Assembly: GCA_029688995.1 (NCBI GenBank)
Contig: JARULA010000003.1
Span: forward strand, 1 to 64,000
Direction: 5' to 3'
From: Marinilabiliaceae bacterium ANBcel2
GTDB lineage: Bacteria > Bacteroidota > Bacteroidia > Bacteroidales > Marinilabiliaceae
DNA: 64,000 bases
The notes under the pieces are model-generated. The model did no database searches, had not been told where the DNA came from, and saw nothing but the letters and a program-made list of their open reading frames with translations. Position 1 is the stretch's first letter, and each line of letters opens with the position of its first letter. The position numbers and the translations under genes are program-made. Below are positions 44,720 to 53,459 of this stretch, piece after piece.

Positions 44720-47089
44720 ATGGATTTTACTCCTGACTCCGAATTGGTGAATAATGTTCCCTATGGAATAGTTGTTTTCGATTATGACTCTAAAGGGCCC
44801 ACCAGAATAATATGCTTTAATAGTGCAATGCAAAATCTTTTGGGAAGTGTTACTATTCCCGGGGGGAAAAACAATATCTTTCAATTTTTTAATGAGATTA
44901 GCGATAGCAAGATTGACTGGTCTTATATTTTCAAATCTGTAATTAGCAGTAAAAGTAAACAAAAATTCACTTTTTTTTCTCCTTTGTCTAAAAAATGGTT
45001 CGAATCACTGTTCTACCTTTCTAATTATGAGAGTTATCTCTGTTTTTCAATTGCCGATGTTACAGAGAGAAAAAGAGTGGAACAGGATTTAAAAAAGAGT
45101 GAGCAAAGATACAGAGAGCTCTATTTAGAGCAAAAAAGAATAGCTAAGGAACTCTATATTGCCAAAAATGAGGCTGATTTGGCTAATCGTGCTAAAAGTG
45201 AGTTCCTGGCCAGTATGAGTCATGAGATAAGAACTCCTTTGAATGGGGTTGTTGGGTTTTCTGAACTGTTATTAACCACTTCGCTTAAAGAAGTTCAGAA
45301 GCAGTATGCCGAAAATATTACTGTTTCGGCTCAATCTTTAATGGATCTCATAAATAATATTTTAGATTTTTCTAAAATTGAAGCAGGGAAGCTCGATCTT
45401 AATATCGGCTCCTCTAATATGGTAAACATTTTGGAGACAGTTATTGAGATTGTAAGATATAGTGCCCATAAAAAGGGGCTTGACTTAATTTTTAATATAC
45501 CACCAGATCTCCCTTCAATGGTCTTTATAGACTCTTTGAGATTTAGACAAATTTTAATTAATCTTGTTAGTAATGCAATAAAATTTACATCTAAGGGGGA
45601 GGTTGAGCTTAAAGTTGAATATAATAGTATAAGTAAAGAGAGGGTTGAGTATATTGTTTATATTAAGGATACAGGAATAGGCATTTCAAAATCGGATCAT
45701 AAAAAAATATTTGAAGCTTTTTCTCAGGTTAAGTCGCCACTAATTAGTGAGTCTCAAGGAACAGGATTAGGATTGGTTATTTCTCAAATGCTTCTTAATA
45801 AAATGGGGAGTTCTATTAAGTTGAATAGTGAGCCGGGTAAAGGATCTGTTTTTTGGTTTAAAATTGTATTACCTACCAAAAAAGTTAATGCAGATAATAA
45901 ATATTGTGCTAAAACAACTTTTTCTAACATAAAAAGAGTTCTTGTTGCTGACAGCCATTCAGCTAATCGTAAAATCATTACCGATTTTCTATTGTGGTAT
46001 AATCTAGATGTCGATACAGTCTCTGATGGGGCAGAACTACTTGATATTATAAATTCAAAAGGGCATTACGATCTTGTTATTATCGATCATAATCTTCACT
46101 TTTTTGATGTGCTCAACCGGTTAAACTCTTCAATCCCTGTTATTGTGAACTGCTCTTCGTGTGATAACATCAATAAGTTTAAACAGAATTATGCCTATAT
46201 TATTGATTATATATTAATTAAACCGGTTAGTATCACCGATCTTAACGAAAAACTCTTCTCTATTGATAAAAATTTAGAATCTATTAATGATAATACTGTT
46301 TTAAATTCTCCTAATGAATCTTTAGATTATAGTATAATTAATCAGGATTATACATTTTTGATAGCTGAGGATGATAAAATTAATTTAATGCTTTTTGTTG
46401 AAGTGGTTCAACAACTACTACCTTCTGCTACAATAATTGAAGCTTCTAACGGAGCTGAAGCTTTAGATCTTTATGTAAAGCACTCTCCTGATATCATTTT
46501 TCTTGACTTGAACATGCCTGTTAAAAATGGTTATCAGGCTGCCTCCGAAATACGTAAAGTTGAGTGTGATAACAGTAGTGGTCATTATATTCCTATTATT
46601 GCATTAACAGCAGATTCCGGAGAAAAGATTAAACGAAAATGTCGCAGTGCCGGTATTGATGATATGTTGACCAAGCCTGTTCCTGGTAATATTTTTATTG
46701 ATTCTATTAAAAAATACCTTTCATTATCTGATATAAATCGAACTTTTCCATTTCATTTTAATAGAGCTGCTTTTGATGAGTTGACAGGAGGTCGCCAAAG
46801 AGTTAACCGGCGGGTTATTGCTGCTGCTCTTGAATCAGTGCCTGCTTATATTGATCAGTTAAACAGAGCCATAGAGAGTAAACGGTATAAAGAGGTTGTC
46901 GATATTGCCCATACTTTAAAAGGAGTTGCTTCATCTTTATGTTTAACCCGGTTAAAAGAGTTGTTGCAAAGAATTGAATCTATAGATTCTGATAACCCTG
47001 ACTGTGCGCAATTATACAAAATATCCTCTCTACTAAAGAAGGAGTGGCAGGTGGTATCAAATATTATTGAAGAAGAGTTGGTTCGATAA
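44720..47089 (+). CDS. Hybrid histidine kinase: PAS-like-HisKA-HATPase-REC-REC-Hpt
   Basis: A 789-residue phosphorelay kinase. An N-terminal PAS-like domain (about 1-115) is followed by a coiled coil and HisKA with phosphoacceptor His168 ([13 protein letters not shown]). The ATPase has SNAIKFT, DTGIGI and [10 protein letters not shown] first receiver (about 405-515) keeps the acceptor Asp456 (VIIDHNL) and the KP lysine but has AD in place of the usual acidic pair. A second receiver (about 545-670) is canonical with Asp596 (IIFLDLNMP). A C-terminal Hpt domain carries His731 in IAHTLKG. All phosphorelay stations (His-Asp-His) are in one chain, and the outgoing partner could be the stand-alone receiver encoded next. 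No membrane helix is present. Confidence 0.92.
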   Translation: MDFTPDSELVNNVPYGIVVFDYDSKGPTRIICFNSAMQNLLGSVTIPGGKNNIFQFFNEISDSKIDWSYIFKSVISSKSKQKFTFFSPLSKKWFESLFYLSNYESYLCFSIADVTERKRVEQDLKKSEQRYRELYLEQKRIAKELYIAKNEADLANRAKSEFLASMSHEIRTPLNGVVGFSELLLTTSLKEVQKQYAENITVSAQSLMDLINNILDFSKIEAGKLDLNIGSSNMVNILETVIEIVRYSAHKKGLDLIFNIPPDLPSMVFIDSLRFRQILINLVSNAIKFTSKGEVELKVEYNSISKERVEYIVYIKDTGIGISKSDHKKIFEAFSQVKSPLISESQGTGLGLVISQMLLNKMGSSIKLNSEPGKGSVFWFKIVLPTKKVNADNKYCAKTTFSNIKRVLVADSHSANRKIITDFLLWYNLDVDTVSDGAELLDIINSKGHYDLVIIDHNLHFFDVLNRLNSSIPVIVNCSSCDNINKFKQNYAYIIDYILIKPVSITDLNEKLFSIDKNLESINDNTVLNSPNESLDYSIINQDYTFLIAEDDKINLMLFVEVVQQLLPSATIIEASNGAEALDLYVKHSPDIIFLDLNMPVKNGYQAASEIRKVECDNSSGHYIPIIALTADSGEKIKRKCRSAGIDDMLTKPVPGNIFIDSIKKYLSLSDINRTFPFHFNRAAFDELTGGRQRVNRRVIAAALESVPAYIDQLNRAIESKRYKEVVDIAHTLKGVASSLCLTRLKELLQRIESIDSDNPDCAQLYKISSLLKKEWQVVSNIIEEELVR

Positions 47090-47130
47090 TAAAAAGTGAT
47101 ATATATCACCTTTTATATTAATTTACATCA

Positions 47131-47161
47131 TTGTTATAGTTGTATATCCTCTTTACTTTTG
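47131..47161 (+). promoter_or_regulatory. Promoter of the chemotaxis cluster
   Basis: TTG (47131-47133)-N20-TACTTTTG (47154-47161). Transcription from about 47168 excludes the upstream in-frame TTG start at 47140 and supports ATG 47191 for the receiver gene. Confidence 0.65.
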
Positions 47162-47190
47162 ACGTAATTACTTATAAAATTTTATCTTTT

Positions 47191-47562
47191 ATGGTCAAAA
47201 GTAGTGATTATATTCTTATTATAGATGATTCTCAGACTAATAACGTTTTGCTTCAAGCTGTTTTAGATGAAGCTGATTATAACACTCATGCTGCATTATC
47301 GGCCTCTGAGGGCTGGAAATTACTTCATGAACAAAAGCCTGCTTTAATTCTTCTGGATCTGTTAATGCCAAAAATATCAGGATTTCATTTTCTCGATAAG
47401 GTGAAAACCAATAGTGAGTATAAAGATATACCTGTAATTATTGTCTCCGCTCTGGGGGATGATGGCACAATAAGGGTTTTAAAAGAAAAGGGAGCTGAAG
47501 ATTTTTTCACCAAACCCTTAGATATAGATCGCCTTTTAAAAAGAGTTTCAGATTTTGTTTAA
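47191..47562 (+). CDS. Single-domain response regulator (CheY-like)
   Basis: A 123-residue stand-alone receiver from ATG 47191. The acidic pair IIDDSQTNN is at residues 12-13, the acceptor Asp56 lies in ILLDLLMPK, the Ser switch in IVSALGDDG and the Lys in FFTKPLDID. It is just upstream of cheA and just downstream of two hybrid kinases, so it may serve as the CheY of this cluster or as the output of the kinase relay. No output domain is present. Confidence 0.88.
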   Translation: MVKSSDYILIIDDSQTNNVLLQAVLDEADYNTHAALSASEGWKLLHEQKPALILLDLLMPKISGFHFLDKVKTNSEYKDIPVIIVSALGDDGTIRVLKEKGAEDFFTKPLDIDRLLKRVSDFV

Positions 47563-47578
47563 TATAAACAGTTTTTAG

Positions 47579-48526
47579 ATGCAGTCTTTTGAAAGTTTTC
47601 AATATAAATTTATAGAGGAGGCTCTTGATAGTATAAATGATCTTGAGAAGTATCTTCTTGAACTTGAATTATCTCCTGATAACAAATCGGTTCTTGAAAA
47701 GGTTTTTAGGGTTATGCATTCTTTAAAGGGCGGTGGAGCAATGTTTGGGTTTGAGAGGTTGAGTGAATTTACTCATCGTATGGAAAATATTTATGATTTG
47801 ATACGAGAGGGTAAATTGGATGTATCTGTAAATATTTTATCGGTTACTTTAAAATCTGTAGATCTTTTAAGAGCTCTTTTAGATCCCGAACATCCCAACC
47901 CTGAAAGTTTGAAACAGCGATGTAAAAAGATGATGGCGCAGGTGGATGAAGTGATTAAAGAAGAGGCTCATACTATGTTGTTAAATAGTTCTTTAAAAAG
48001 CAGTAGTTATGATGAGTGTGATGAGAGAGATGAAGGAGAGATCGCTTCATATTATATTCATTTTTACCCGGGAGTTGAAGTCTTAAAAAACGGTACTAAT
48101 ATTTTATATCTCCTCGATGAGTTATCTCAAATGGGAGAGACTTATATTATTGCTCGTACAAAGGAGATCCCTTTACTTGAGGATATTACTTCTAAAAGCT
48201 GTTATCTGTTTTGGGATATCTTTATTGCAACTACATGCGGGCGAGATGCTTTAATGGATATCTTTATTTTTGTTGAGGATGAGTCTGTAATTGAAATAAA
48301 TGAGCTTGGTAAAACAGATATTTTTATAGATAAGGGATTTGCCAGCCAACTTGAAAAAATAAAATTGGGTAACGATGAACTTGATTTTGAACAACTATCT
48401 CAATTGTGTCAAGAAATAGGCAAAGTTGATAGTGAAAATAGGAATCAAAATAGAAATGATAATAATCGAAAGAGTGGTGCTCACACTGATATTAAAGATC
48501 GCTCTCTCTCTCTTCAATACGGGTAG
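47579..48526 (+). CDS. cheA: CheA N-terminal fragment (Hpt/P1 plus P2-like region)
   Basis: A 315-residue product. Residues 1-110 are the P1 phosphotransfer domain with phosphoacceptor His47 in VMHSLKGGGAMFGF. After an acidic linker, residues about 155-260 (YYIHFYPGVEVLKNGTNILYLLDEL) match the P2-like/CheA regulatory segment of this subfamily. An Asn/Arg/Asp-rich linker follows before the frame is lost at the CT repeat. On its own it could be phosphorylated but has no kinase activity. Confidence 0.85.
   Translation: MQSFESFQYKFIEEALDSINDLEKYLLELELSPDNKSVLEKVFRVMHSLKGGGAMFGFERLSEFTHRMENIYDLIREGKLDVSVNILSVTLKSVDLLRALLDPEHPNPESLKQRCKKMMAQVDEVIKEEAHTMLLNSSLKSSSYDECDERDEGEIASYYIHFYPGVEVLKNGTNILYLLDELSQMGETYIIARTKEIPLLEDITSKSCYLFWDIFIATTCGRDALMDIFIFVEDESVIEINELGKTDIFIDKGFASQLEKIKLGNDELDFEQLSQLCQEIGKVDSENRNQNRNDNNRKSGAHTDIKDRSLSLQYG
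48502..48513 (+). repeat. (CT)6 dinucleotide tract at the cheA frameshift
   Basis: Six CT units lie exactly where the cheA reading frame breaks; a count of five restores the open frame. Such tracts are typical sites of slipped-strand mutation. Confidence 0.9.
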
Positions 48527-48549
48527 CTACAGAAAAGATTGACGGATTA

Positions 48550-49647
48550 ATGAATCTTGTTAGTGAACTGGTTATTACTCAGGAGCGGCTCAACTCTATT
48601 TCCGGTAAATATCATATTCCAGAGCTCAAAATGGTTTCAGAAAATGTTCAAAAACTTACCGGAATGCTTAGGGATACAGCCTTTAGTATGAGTCTGATCC
48701 CAATAGAGAATATACTAACTCGTTTTCAACGACTTGTAAGGGATTTAGGAGGTGGGCTTGGGAAAAAAATCAATTTTTCAGCCTCAGGAACCGATACCGA
48801 GTTGGATAAAACAATGATAGATACCCTTATCGATCCGTTGCTTCATATTGTGCGTAATTGCGTTGACCATGGGTTAGAGACACCAGATGAACGTATTAAA
48901 AATGGTAAAAGTGCTGAAGGGAATATATTTTTATCTGCAGGTTATTCAGGTGCAAATGTCGTTATAACTATTAAAGATGACGGACGAGGAATAGATCCAG
49001 AAAAAATAAGGAGAAGAGCTATTGAGAAGAAAATGATTTCCTCCGACTCAAAACCCTCCTCCACTGAGTTATATAATTTGCTTTTTGAACCCGGATTTTC
49101 TACATCTGATAAGATTACCGAAGTTTCTGGCAGAGGAGTAGGAATGGATGTTGTAAATCGCAACATTACATCTGTTAGAGGAAATGCTATAATTGAGTCA
49201 GAGTATGGAAAGGGTACCACAGTTACTATTACCCTCCCTTTGGTACTTTCTATAATTGACGGCTTGTTGGTTCAGATTGGCGATAATCAGTATGTTTTGC
49301 CATTGTCTGTGACTGATAAAATCTATTCTGTTACTAATGATATGCTTAATAATAAATTTATTGATTTGGTAACCCTTGAAGGCAGGCAGGTTCCTTTTAT
49401 TAATTTAAGAAAAGAGTTGGAGATTAAATCTTATCCTCCTGAACGAGTACAGCTGGTAGTAATTAAAAACTCGGGTAGTGAAGCAGCCCTTTCTGTTGAT
49501 AGAGTAGTAGGTAAAATACAGGCGGTTTTAAAGCCTTTAGGAAAGCTGTACAATAACAATAAATTAATATCGGCTGCAACGATTATGGGAGATGGCAGCA
49601 TCTCTTTGGTTTTTGATATTGATGAGACTATTAAGCTTATTAAATAG
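48550..49647 (+). CDS. cheA: CheA C-terminal fragment (P3-P4-P5)
   Basis: A 365-residue product if translation restarts at ATG 48550, 24 bp after the first fragment's stop. It holds most of the dimerisation domain, the HATPase (HIVRNCVDHGLETPDER N box, IKDDGRGIDPEKIRRRA G1, and GRGVGMDVV in the G2 region) and the CheW-like P5 domain (about 225-365; YVLPLSVTDKIY). The first 14 residues of the dimerisation helix would be missing. It could in principle phosphorylate the separate P1 fragment, as in naturally split CheA systems. Confidence 0.82.
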   Translation: MNLVSELVITQERLNSISGKYHIPELKMVSENVQKLTGMLRDTAFSMSLIPIENILTRFQRLVRDLGGGLGKKINFSASGTDTELDKTMIDTLIDPLLHIVRNCVDHGLETPDERIKNGKSAEGNIFLSAGYSGANVVITIKDDGRGIDPEKIRRRAIEKKMISSDSKPSSTELYNLLFEPGFSTSDKITEVSGRGVGMDVVNRNITSVRGNAIIESEYGKGTTVTITLPLVLSIIDGLLVQIGDNQYVLPLSVTDKIYSVTNDMLNNKFIDLVTLEGRQVPFINLRKELEIKSYPPERVQLVVIKNSGSEAALSVDRVVGKIQAVLKPLGKLYNNNKLISAATIMGDGSISLVFDIDETIKLIK

Positions 49648-49777
49648 ATTAATATAGACAGATAGCCGGCTTATTTTTAATTTGAATTACTCTGACTGTA
49701 AAAAAAGCACAGTGCAGTTACTGGGAGTCTTATGTCCTAACTTAAAATATGTTTAATAAAATAAAATATCAGATTTT

Positions 49778-50305
49778 ATGAGTAAAAATGAAAAGCAAAC
49801 TATCTCCTCTTATTTGTCCTTTCGTTTGGGAGGGGAGATTTTTGCCATGAATGTTAACAGGGTTCTTAAAATACTTGAAGTGCCCGACATCACTGAGGTT
49901 CCTAAATCTCCTGATTATATGAAAGGAGTAATTAACCTTAGAGGGAGCGTTTTGCCTATAGTAGATACAAGGATAAAGTTTGGATTGTCTGCTGTAGAGA
50001 TGACTAAAAACACCTCCATTTTGGTTGTAAATGTTGATATAGAAGGGGAGATGATAAATGTTGGCCTGTTGGTAGATTCAGTACATGCTGTGCTTAAACT
50101 CTCCAATGATGAGTTACTTTCTCCACCTTCTTTAGGGAGCAAGTATAAATCAGAATTTATAACATCAATGGCAAGGGTGAAAGATAAATTTTTTATTGTT
50201 CTCAATATTGATGCTGTGTTTTCTGCCGAAGACCATATTAATATTAAAGAACTAGCCGGCGTGCGTGATGCAATTACCAAAGAGGTTGAAAAAAAGAGTG
50301 AATAA
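49778..50305 (+). CDS. cheW: CheW-type coupling protein
   Basis: A 175-residue SH3-like adaptor linking CheA to chemoreceptors. CheW signatures are present: SYLSFRLGGEIFAMNVNRVLKILE, PKSPDYMKGVINLRGSVLPIVDTRIKFGL (the RG turn), and VGLLVDSVHAVLKL. Its C-terminal extension (about residues 150-175) is charged. It is 131 bp after cheA and 43 bp before the chemoreceptor gene, consistent with one operon. It looks intact. Confidence 0.92.
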   Translation: MSKNEKQTISSYLSFRLGGEIFAMNVNRVLKILEVPDITEVPKSPDYMKGVINLRGSVLPIVDTRIKFGLSAVEMTKNTSILVVNVDIEGEMINVGLLVDSVHAVLKLSNDELLSPPSLGSKYKSEFITSMARVKDKFFIVLNIDAVFSAEDHINIKELAGVRDAITKEVEKKSE

Positions 50306-50347
50306 AAAACATTAAAATAAATTTTATAAATAAAAAGTAATTATAAT

Positions 50348-50680
50348 ATGCGGTTTAAAGATCTTAAAGTAGGACAAAAAATAATTTCTGGCTTTGCACT
50401 TGTTGGTGCTGTAGCTTTAATAGTAGGTGTTGTTGCATTGGTTAGTTTGCGAAATGTTGGTAACTCTTTTCATCAGGTTGCTGATGTTAATATGCCAAGC
50501 ATAAGATATTTGCAGGATGTTGAGACTAATGCTGAAGCTCTTATGGTGGGATTGCGTACTACATTAAACCCTAACCTTGACCGAGATGAGATGAATCAGA
50601 TGTTGAGAGATGTTCAAAATGCCAGAGCTGCTTATAATAACTCTATAGATGAATATGAGGATTTGCCACGATCTGACTAG
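50348..50680 (+). CDS. Chemoreceptor N-terminal fragment
   Basis: 110 residues: the first membrane helix (ISGFALVGAVALIVGVVALV) and the start of the periplasmic four-helix bundle sensor. It ends at the amber codon, so it would be a membrane-anchored stub without signalling function. Confidence 0.75.
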   Translation: MRFKDLKVGQKIISGFALVGAVALIVGVVALVSLRNVGNSFHQVADVNMPSIRYLQDVETNAEALMVGLRTTLNPNLDRDEMNQMLRDVQNARAAYNNSIDEYEDLPRSD

Positions 50681-50743
50681 GAAGAGGCAGTTTGGCAGCA
50701 GTTTTTAGCAGCAGTTGATAATTGGCGTGATATTAATGAAGAT

Positions 50744-52450
50744 GTGACTGGTTATGTTGAAAACATAATTCAGATGGATTTGGGTAATCCTATGATGCTA
50801 CATGCAAATATGGAGCGCTTTGCAAAAGATCATTATGAGATACAGGTTAGAACTGCCAATGCTATCAGGTCGGGAGAACACTTTGAAGGAGGTGATGATC
50901 ATACAGCATGCGGACTTGGTATGTGGTTAACAGGATTTGAGACTTCCAATAATATGATTAACTCTTTATTACTTAATATTCGTCAGCCTCATAATCAGTT
51001 TCATCGTTATGTTCGAGAAATTAATGATCATTTACGTAACGGCAACATCTCTGCTGCTGAGGAGATATATGTTAATCAAATGATGCCGGCAGCTGATGAA
51101 GTTTTTGTCTCATTTAATGATCTTATTTCTGAAGCTGATAGAGCTGTTGAGATGTATGAAGAGATGGATCGTTTACAAATGGAAGAGGCGATGGTTTACC
51201 TTGAAGAGCTGCGTGAATATATTGTTTTTCTTATTGATTATAATATCAATTTTGCAGCTGAAGAGGTTCGACGTGGAGACAATAACATTGCCGGTAGTAA
51301 TATTGCTACAATACTTGCTATTATTATAGGTCTTGGCTTTGCTGCTATCCTTGCATTGTCTATAACAAAATCTATAACCGGGGGGATAGATAAGGGTGTT
51401 CACTATGCCGAGGAGGTTGCAGATGGAAATCTTTCTGTTAAAGTAGATAATGAGCTCCTACAACAAAAAGATGAGATAGGACGTTTAGCAAATGCGTTAA
51501 ATGATATGATTGGTCGATTACGAGAGATATTGGGAGATATCCTTGGTGGTACCGATAATATTGCTTCTGCCAGTCAGCAAATGAGCGGCACCTCACAGCA
51601 GATGTCTCAGGGGGCTAGCGAGCAGGCTTCATCGGCCGAGGAGGTGTCCTCTTCTATGGAACAGATGGTTTCGAATATACAGCAAAATACAGACAATGCA
51701 ATGCAAACCGAAAAGATAGCTGTTCAATCTGCCGAGGGTATTAAGCAGGGAGCTGAAAGTACCGATGTTGCTGTAAAATCTATGAAGGAGATTGCCTCAA
51801 AAGTTTCTATTATTGGGGATATTGCTTATCAAACAAATATGTTGGCTCTTAATGCTGCTGTTGAAGCTGCCAGAGCAGGAGAACATGGAACCGGATTTGC
51901 TGTTGTTGCCGAAGAGATTCGTAAACTTGCAGAAAGGAGTCAAATTGCAGCTGAGGAGATCGATACTTTGTCAGAGAATGGAGTTAAGGTTTCTGATGAA
52001 GCAAGCGAAAAATTAAGCACGATAGTTCCTGAAATAGAAAAGACCGCTAAACTTGTTCAGGAGATAGCTGCTGCAAGTATGGAGCAAAATTCTGGTGCCG
52101 ATCAGGTGAATGGAGCAGTTCAACAGCTTAATGAAGTTATTCAGCAAAATGCTGCTGCTGCTGAAGAGATGGCCTCAAGTTCTGAAGAGTTATCAGGGCA
52201 GGCCGATCAGATGAAAGACGTTGTCTCTTTTTTTGTAATAGATGACTTAAAACGTGGACGCTCTTCGGTAACAGAAAAAAACAGGACGAAAAAATTTCAT
52301 GCTTCTACAGCACAACCAGCAAATAAAGGGAGTATAATGCCGGGAAGTGATAAAAAAAGTAGTGAAGATATTAACGATGAAAAAGGGCAGGGTGTAGATC
52401 TTAAAATGAGCGATAGAGATTCTAATGATGGTGATTATCAAAGATTTTAA
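50744..52450 (+). CDS. Chemoreceptor C-terminal fragment: CZB-like sensor, HAMP, signalling domain
   Basis: A 568-residue ORF in the same frame as the N-terminal fragment; ATG 50744 is merely the next Met after the stop. Early residues form a periplasmic part with HYEIQVRT, then CGLGMWL, then PHNQFHRYV, resembling the His-Cys-His-His ligands of CZB domains. A membrane helix (about 190-212, [19 protein letters not shown]), HAMP ([13 protein letters not shown]) and the MCP tip ([36 protein letters not shown]-type, the CheA/CheW contact) follow. Gln/Glu-rich methylation helices flank the tip. Without the N-terminal helix its topology would be wrong. Confidence 0.82.
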   Translation: MTGYVENIIQMDLGNPMMLHANMERFAKDHYEIQVRTANAIRSGEHFEGGDDHTACGLGMWLTGFETSNNMINSLLLNIRQPHNQFHRYVREINDHLRNGNISAAEEIYVNQMMPAADEVFVSFNDLISEADRAVEMYEEMDRLQMEEAMVYLEELREYIVFLIDYNINFAAEEVRRGDNNIAGSNIATILAIIIGLGFAAILALSITKSITGGIDKGVHYAEEVADGNLSVKVDNELLQQKDEIGRLANALNDMIGRLREILGDILGGTDNIASASQQMSGTSQQMSQGASEQASSAEEVSSSMEQMVSNIQQNTDNAMQTEKIAVQSAEGIKQGAESTDVAVKSMKEIASKVSIIGDIAYQTNMLALNAAVEAARAGEHGTGFAVVAEEIRKLAERSQIAAEEIDTLSENGVKVSDEASEKLSTIVPEIEKTAKLVQEIAAASMEQNSGADQVNGAVQQLNEVIQQNAAAAEEMASSSEELSGQADQMKDVVSFFVIDDLKRGRSSVTEKNRTKKFHASTAQPANKGSIMPGSDKKSSEDINDEKGQGVDLKMSDRDSNDGDYQRF

Positions 52451-52471
52451 CTGTTGATTATATTTTTAACG

Positions 52472-52500
52472 GGGCTACTTTGTACAGTTGTGGGTAGCCC
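52472..52500 (+). terminator. Terminator-like hairpin after the chemoreceptor gene
   Basis: GGGCTAC (52472-52478) pairs with GTAGCCC (52494-52500), followed by TGTTTT. It overlaps the cheR promoter region. Confidence 0.6.
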
Positions 52501-52517
52501 TGTTTTACTTATATTTG
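52488..52517 (+). promoter_or_regulatory. Promoter for cheR-cheB
   Basis: TTG (52488-52490)-N19-TATATTTG (52510-52517), an exact match to the Bacteroidota signature, 67 bp before the chosen cheR ATG. It gives cheR and cheB their own transcription start, partly inside the preceding hairpin. Confidence 0.7.
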
Positions 52518-52583
52518 TAAGTGTATTGCCTTATTTTATTTACTTTTAAGGCTTTAAACAGAGGATTCAAGTTATTTTATCTG

Positions 52584-53441
52584 ATGAGTTTTGATCATTT
52601 ACGCAATATTTATAAAGCTGAATTGTCGCAGGAGCAGTTCGATCGTTTAGGTTCATTTATAAATAAGAATACCGGAATAAAGATGCCTTCTACTAAACGT
52701 GTTATGGTTCAGGCGCGTTTAAAAAAGAGGCTACGTGCTTTAGATATGGTCTCTTTTGAAGAGTATTTAAAGTATGTTTTTGGTAAAGAGGGTTTTCAAA
52801 CCGAAATAGTTCATATTTTCGATGCAGTTAGTACTAATAAAACTGATTTTTACCGGGAGCCTGCTCATTTTGATTTTTTAAAAAAACATGTATTACCACA
52901 ATTTGAGAAAGAGTCAAATGGTAAACTTTTTAAAATATGGAGTGCTGCCTGCTCTAGTGGTGAAGAGGCTTATACAATGGCAATCACGATTCAGGAGTAT
53001 TTAGGAGCTTCTAAAAAGTTTGATTATATTGTAAGCGGATCTGATATTTCAACGCGTATATTGCAGATGGCTGTTGATGGTATTTTTCCATATAATAAAG
53101 TTGTTCCTGCTGTTCCGGATACTGTTATGAGAAGATATTTTATGCGCAGTCGGGATCCTAAAAATCGTACACTTCGTGTTATTCCGGAGTTAAGGCAAAA
53201 AACTTCATTTTTCAGACTCAATTTTATGGATGATGATTATAAGTTGAAGGATAAGTTTGATGCTGTATTTTGCAGAAATGTTTTAATCTATTTTGATCGT
53301 GATATACAAGAAGCTGTTATCAGGAAGTTGTGCAGGCATATAAAATCTGGCGGATATCTTTTTCATGGCCATTCGGAGTCTCTATATGGAATGGACTTAC
53401 CATTGAAGTTGATTAAGCCCACTATTTATAAAAGAGTATAG
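52584..53441 (+). CDS. cheR: CheR-type chemoreceptor glutamate methyltransferase
   Basis: An S-adenosylmethionine-dependent enzyme that methylates receptor glutamates for adaptation. The ATG at 52584 (285 residues) matches the family start and lies downstream of the promoter. The N-terminal helical domain (about 10-75; FINKNTGIKMPSTKRVMVQARLKKRL) is followed by the catalytic domain: TNKTDFYREPAHFDFL, IWSAACSSGEEAYTMAI (SAM loop), SDISTRILQMA and DAVFCRNVLIYFD, ending in GGYLFHGHSESL. It is intact and followed closely by cheB. Confidence 0.94.
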   Translation: MSFDHLRNIYKAELSQEQFDRLGSFINKNTGIKMPSTKRVMVQARLKKRLRALDMVSFEEYLKYVFGKEGFQTEIVHIFDAVSTNKTDFYREPAHFDFLKKHVLPQFEKESNGKLFKIWSAACSSGEEAYTMAITIQEYLGASKKFDYIVSGSDISTRILQMAVDGIFPYNKVVPAVPDTVMRRYFMRSRDPKNRTLRVIPELRQKTSFFRLNFMDDDYKLKDKFDAVFCRNVLIYFDRDIQEAVIRKLCRHIKSGGYLFHGHSESLYGMDLPLKLIKPTIYKRV

Positions 53442-53459
53442 ATATTAACAGATAAAAAT

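Larger units (their letters stand above)
47579..49647 (+). pseudogene. cheA: cheA chemotaxis histidine kinase, frameshifted at a (CT)6 repeat
   Basis: Two adjoining ORFs together make a whole CheA. The first ends at 48526 with an out-of-family tail (SLSLQYG). The second frame, open from 48496, reads straight into SIRVATEKIDGLMNLVSEL, the conserved start of the CheA dimerisation domain, before its first ATG at 48550. The break falls within CTCTCTCTCTCT at 48502-48513. Removing one CT unit joins the frames as DRSLSSIRVATEK without loss, giving about 688 residues. As written, no full-length kinase can be made. It may be a real mutation, a phase-variable tract, or a sequence error. Confidence 0.88.
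50348..52450 (+). pseudogene. Methyl-accepting chemotaxis protein interrupted by an in-frame amber codon
   Basis: A single reading frame of 700 codons encodes a complete chemoreceptor except for TAG at 50678-50680 (codon 111). Before it: an N-terminal membrane helix (residues 13-35) and the first part of the periplasmic helical bundle. After it, in the same frame without a gap: [12 protein letters not shown] and the rest of the sensor, a CZB-like H/C/H/H zinc-type region, a second membrane helix, HAMP and the signalling hairpin. One base change (for example from CAG, GAG or AAG) explains the stop. TAG is an ordinary stop elsewhere in this window, so readthrough is not expected. Confidence 0.88.

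Noticed and set aside
48500-48526. Programmed ribosomal frameshift in cheA
   Set aside because: The CT tract is not a recognised slippery heptamer and no downstream stimulatory structure was noticed; slippage of DNA at the repeat explains it more simply.
50678-50680. Amber codon as pyrrolysine or programmed readthrough site
   Set aside because: TAG ends several normal genes in the window (for example 5175 and 17100) and no readthrough context or pyl gene is seen.
6590-52590. Recurrent CTGATG context at several start codons (6597, 8133, 28876, 52584)
   Set aside because: Only a few cases, at unrelated genes, in sequence where this hexamer is not rare; no basis to call a signal.
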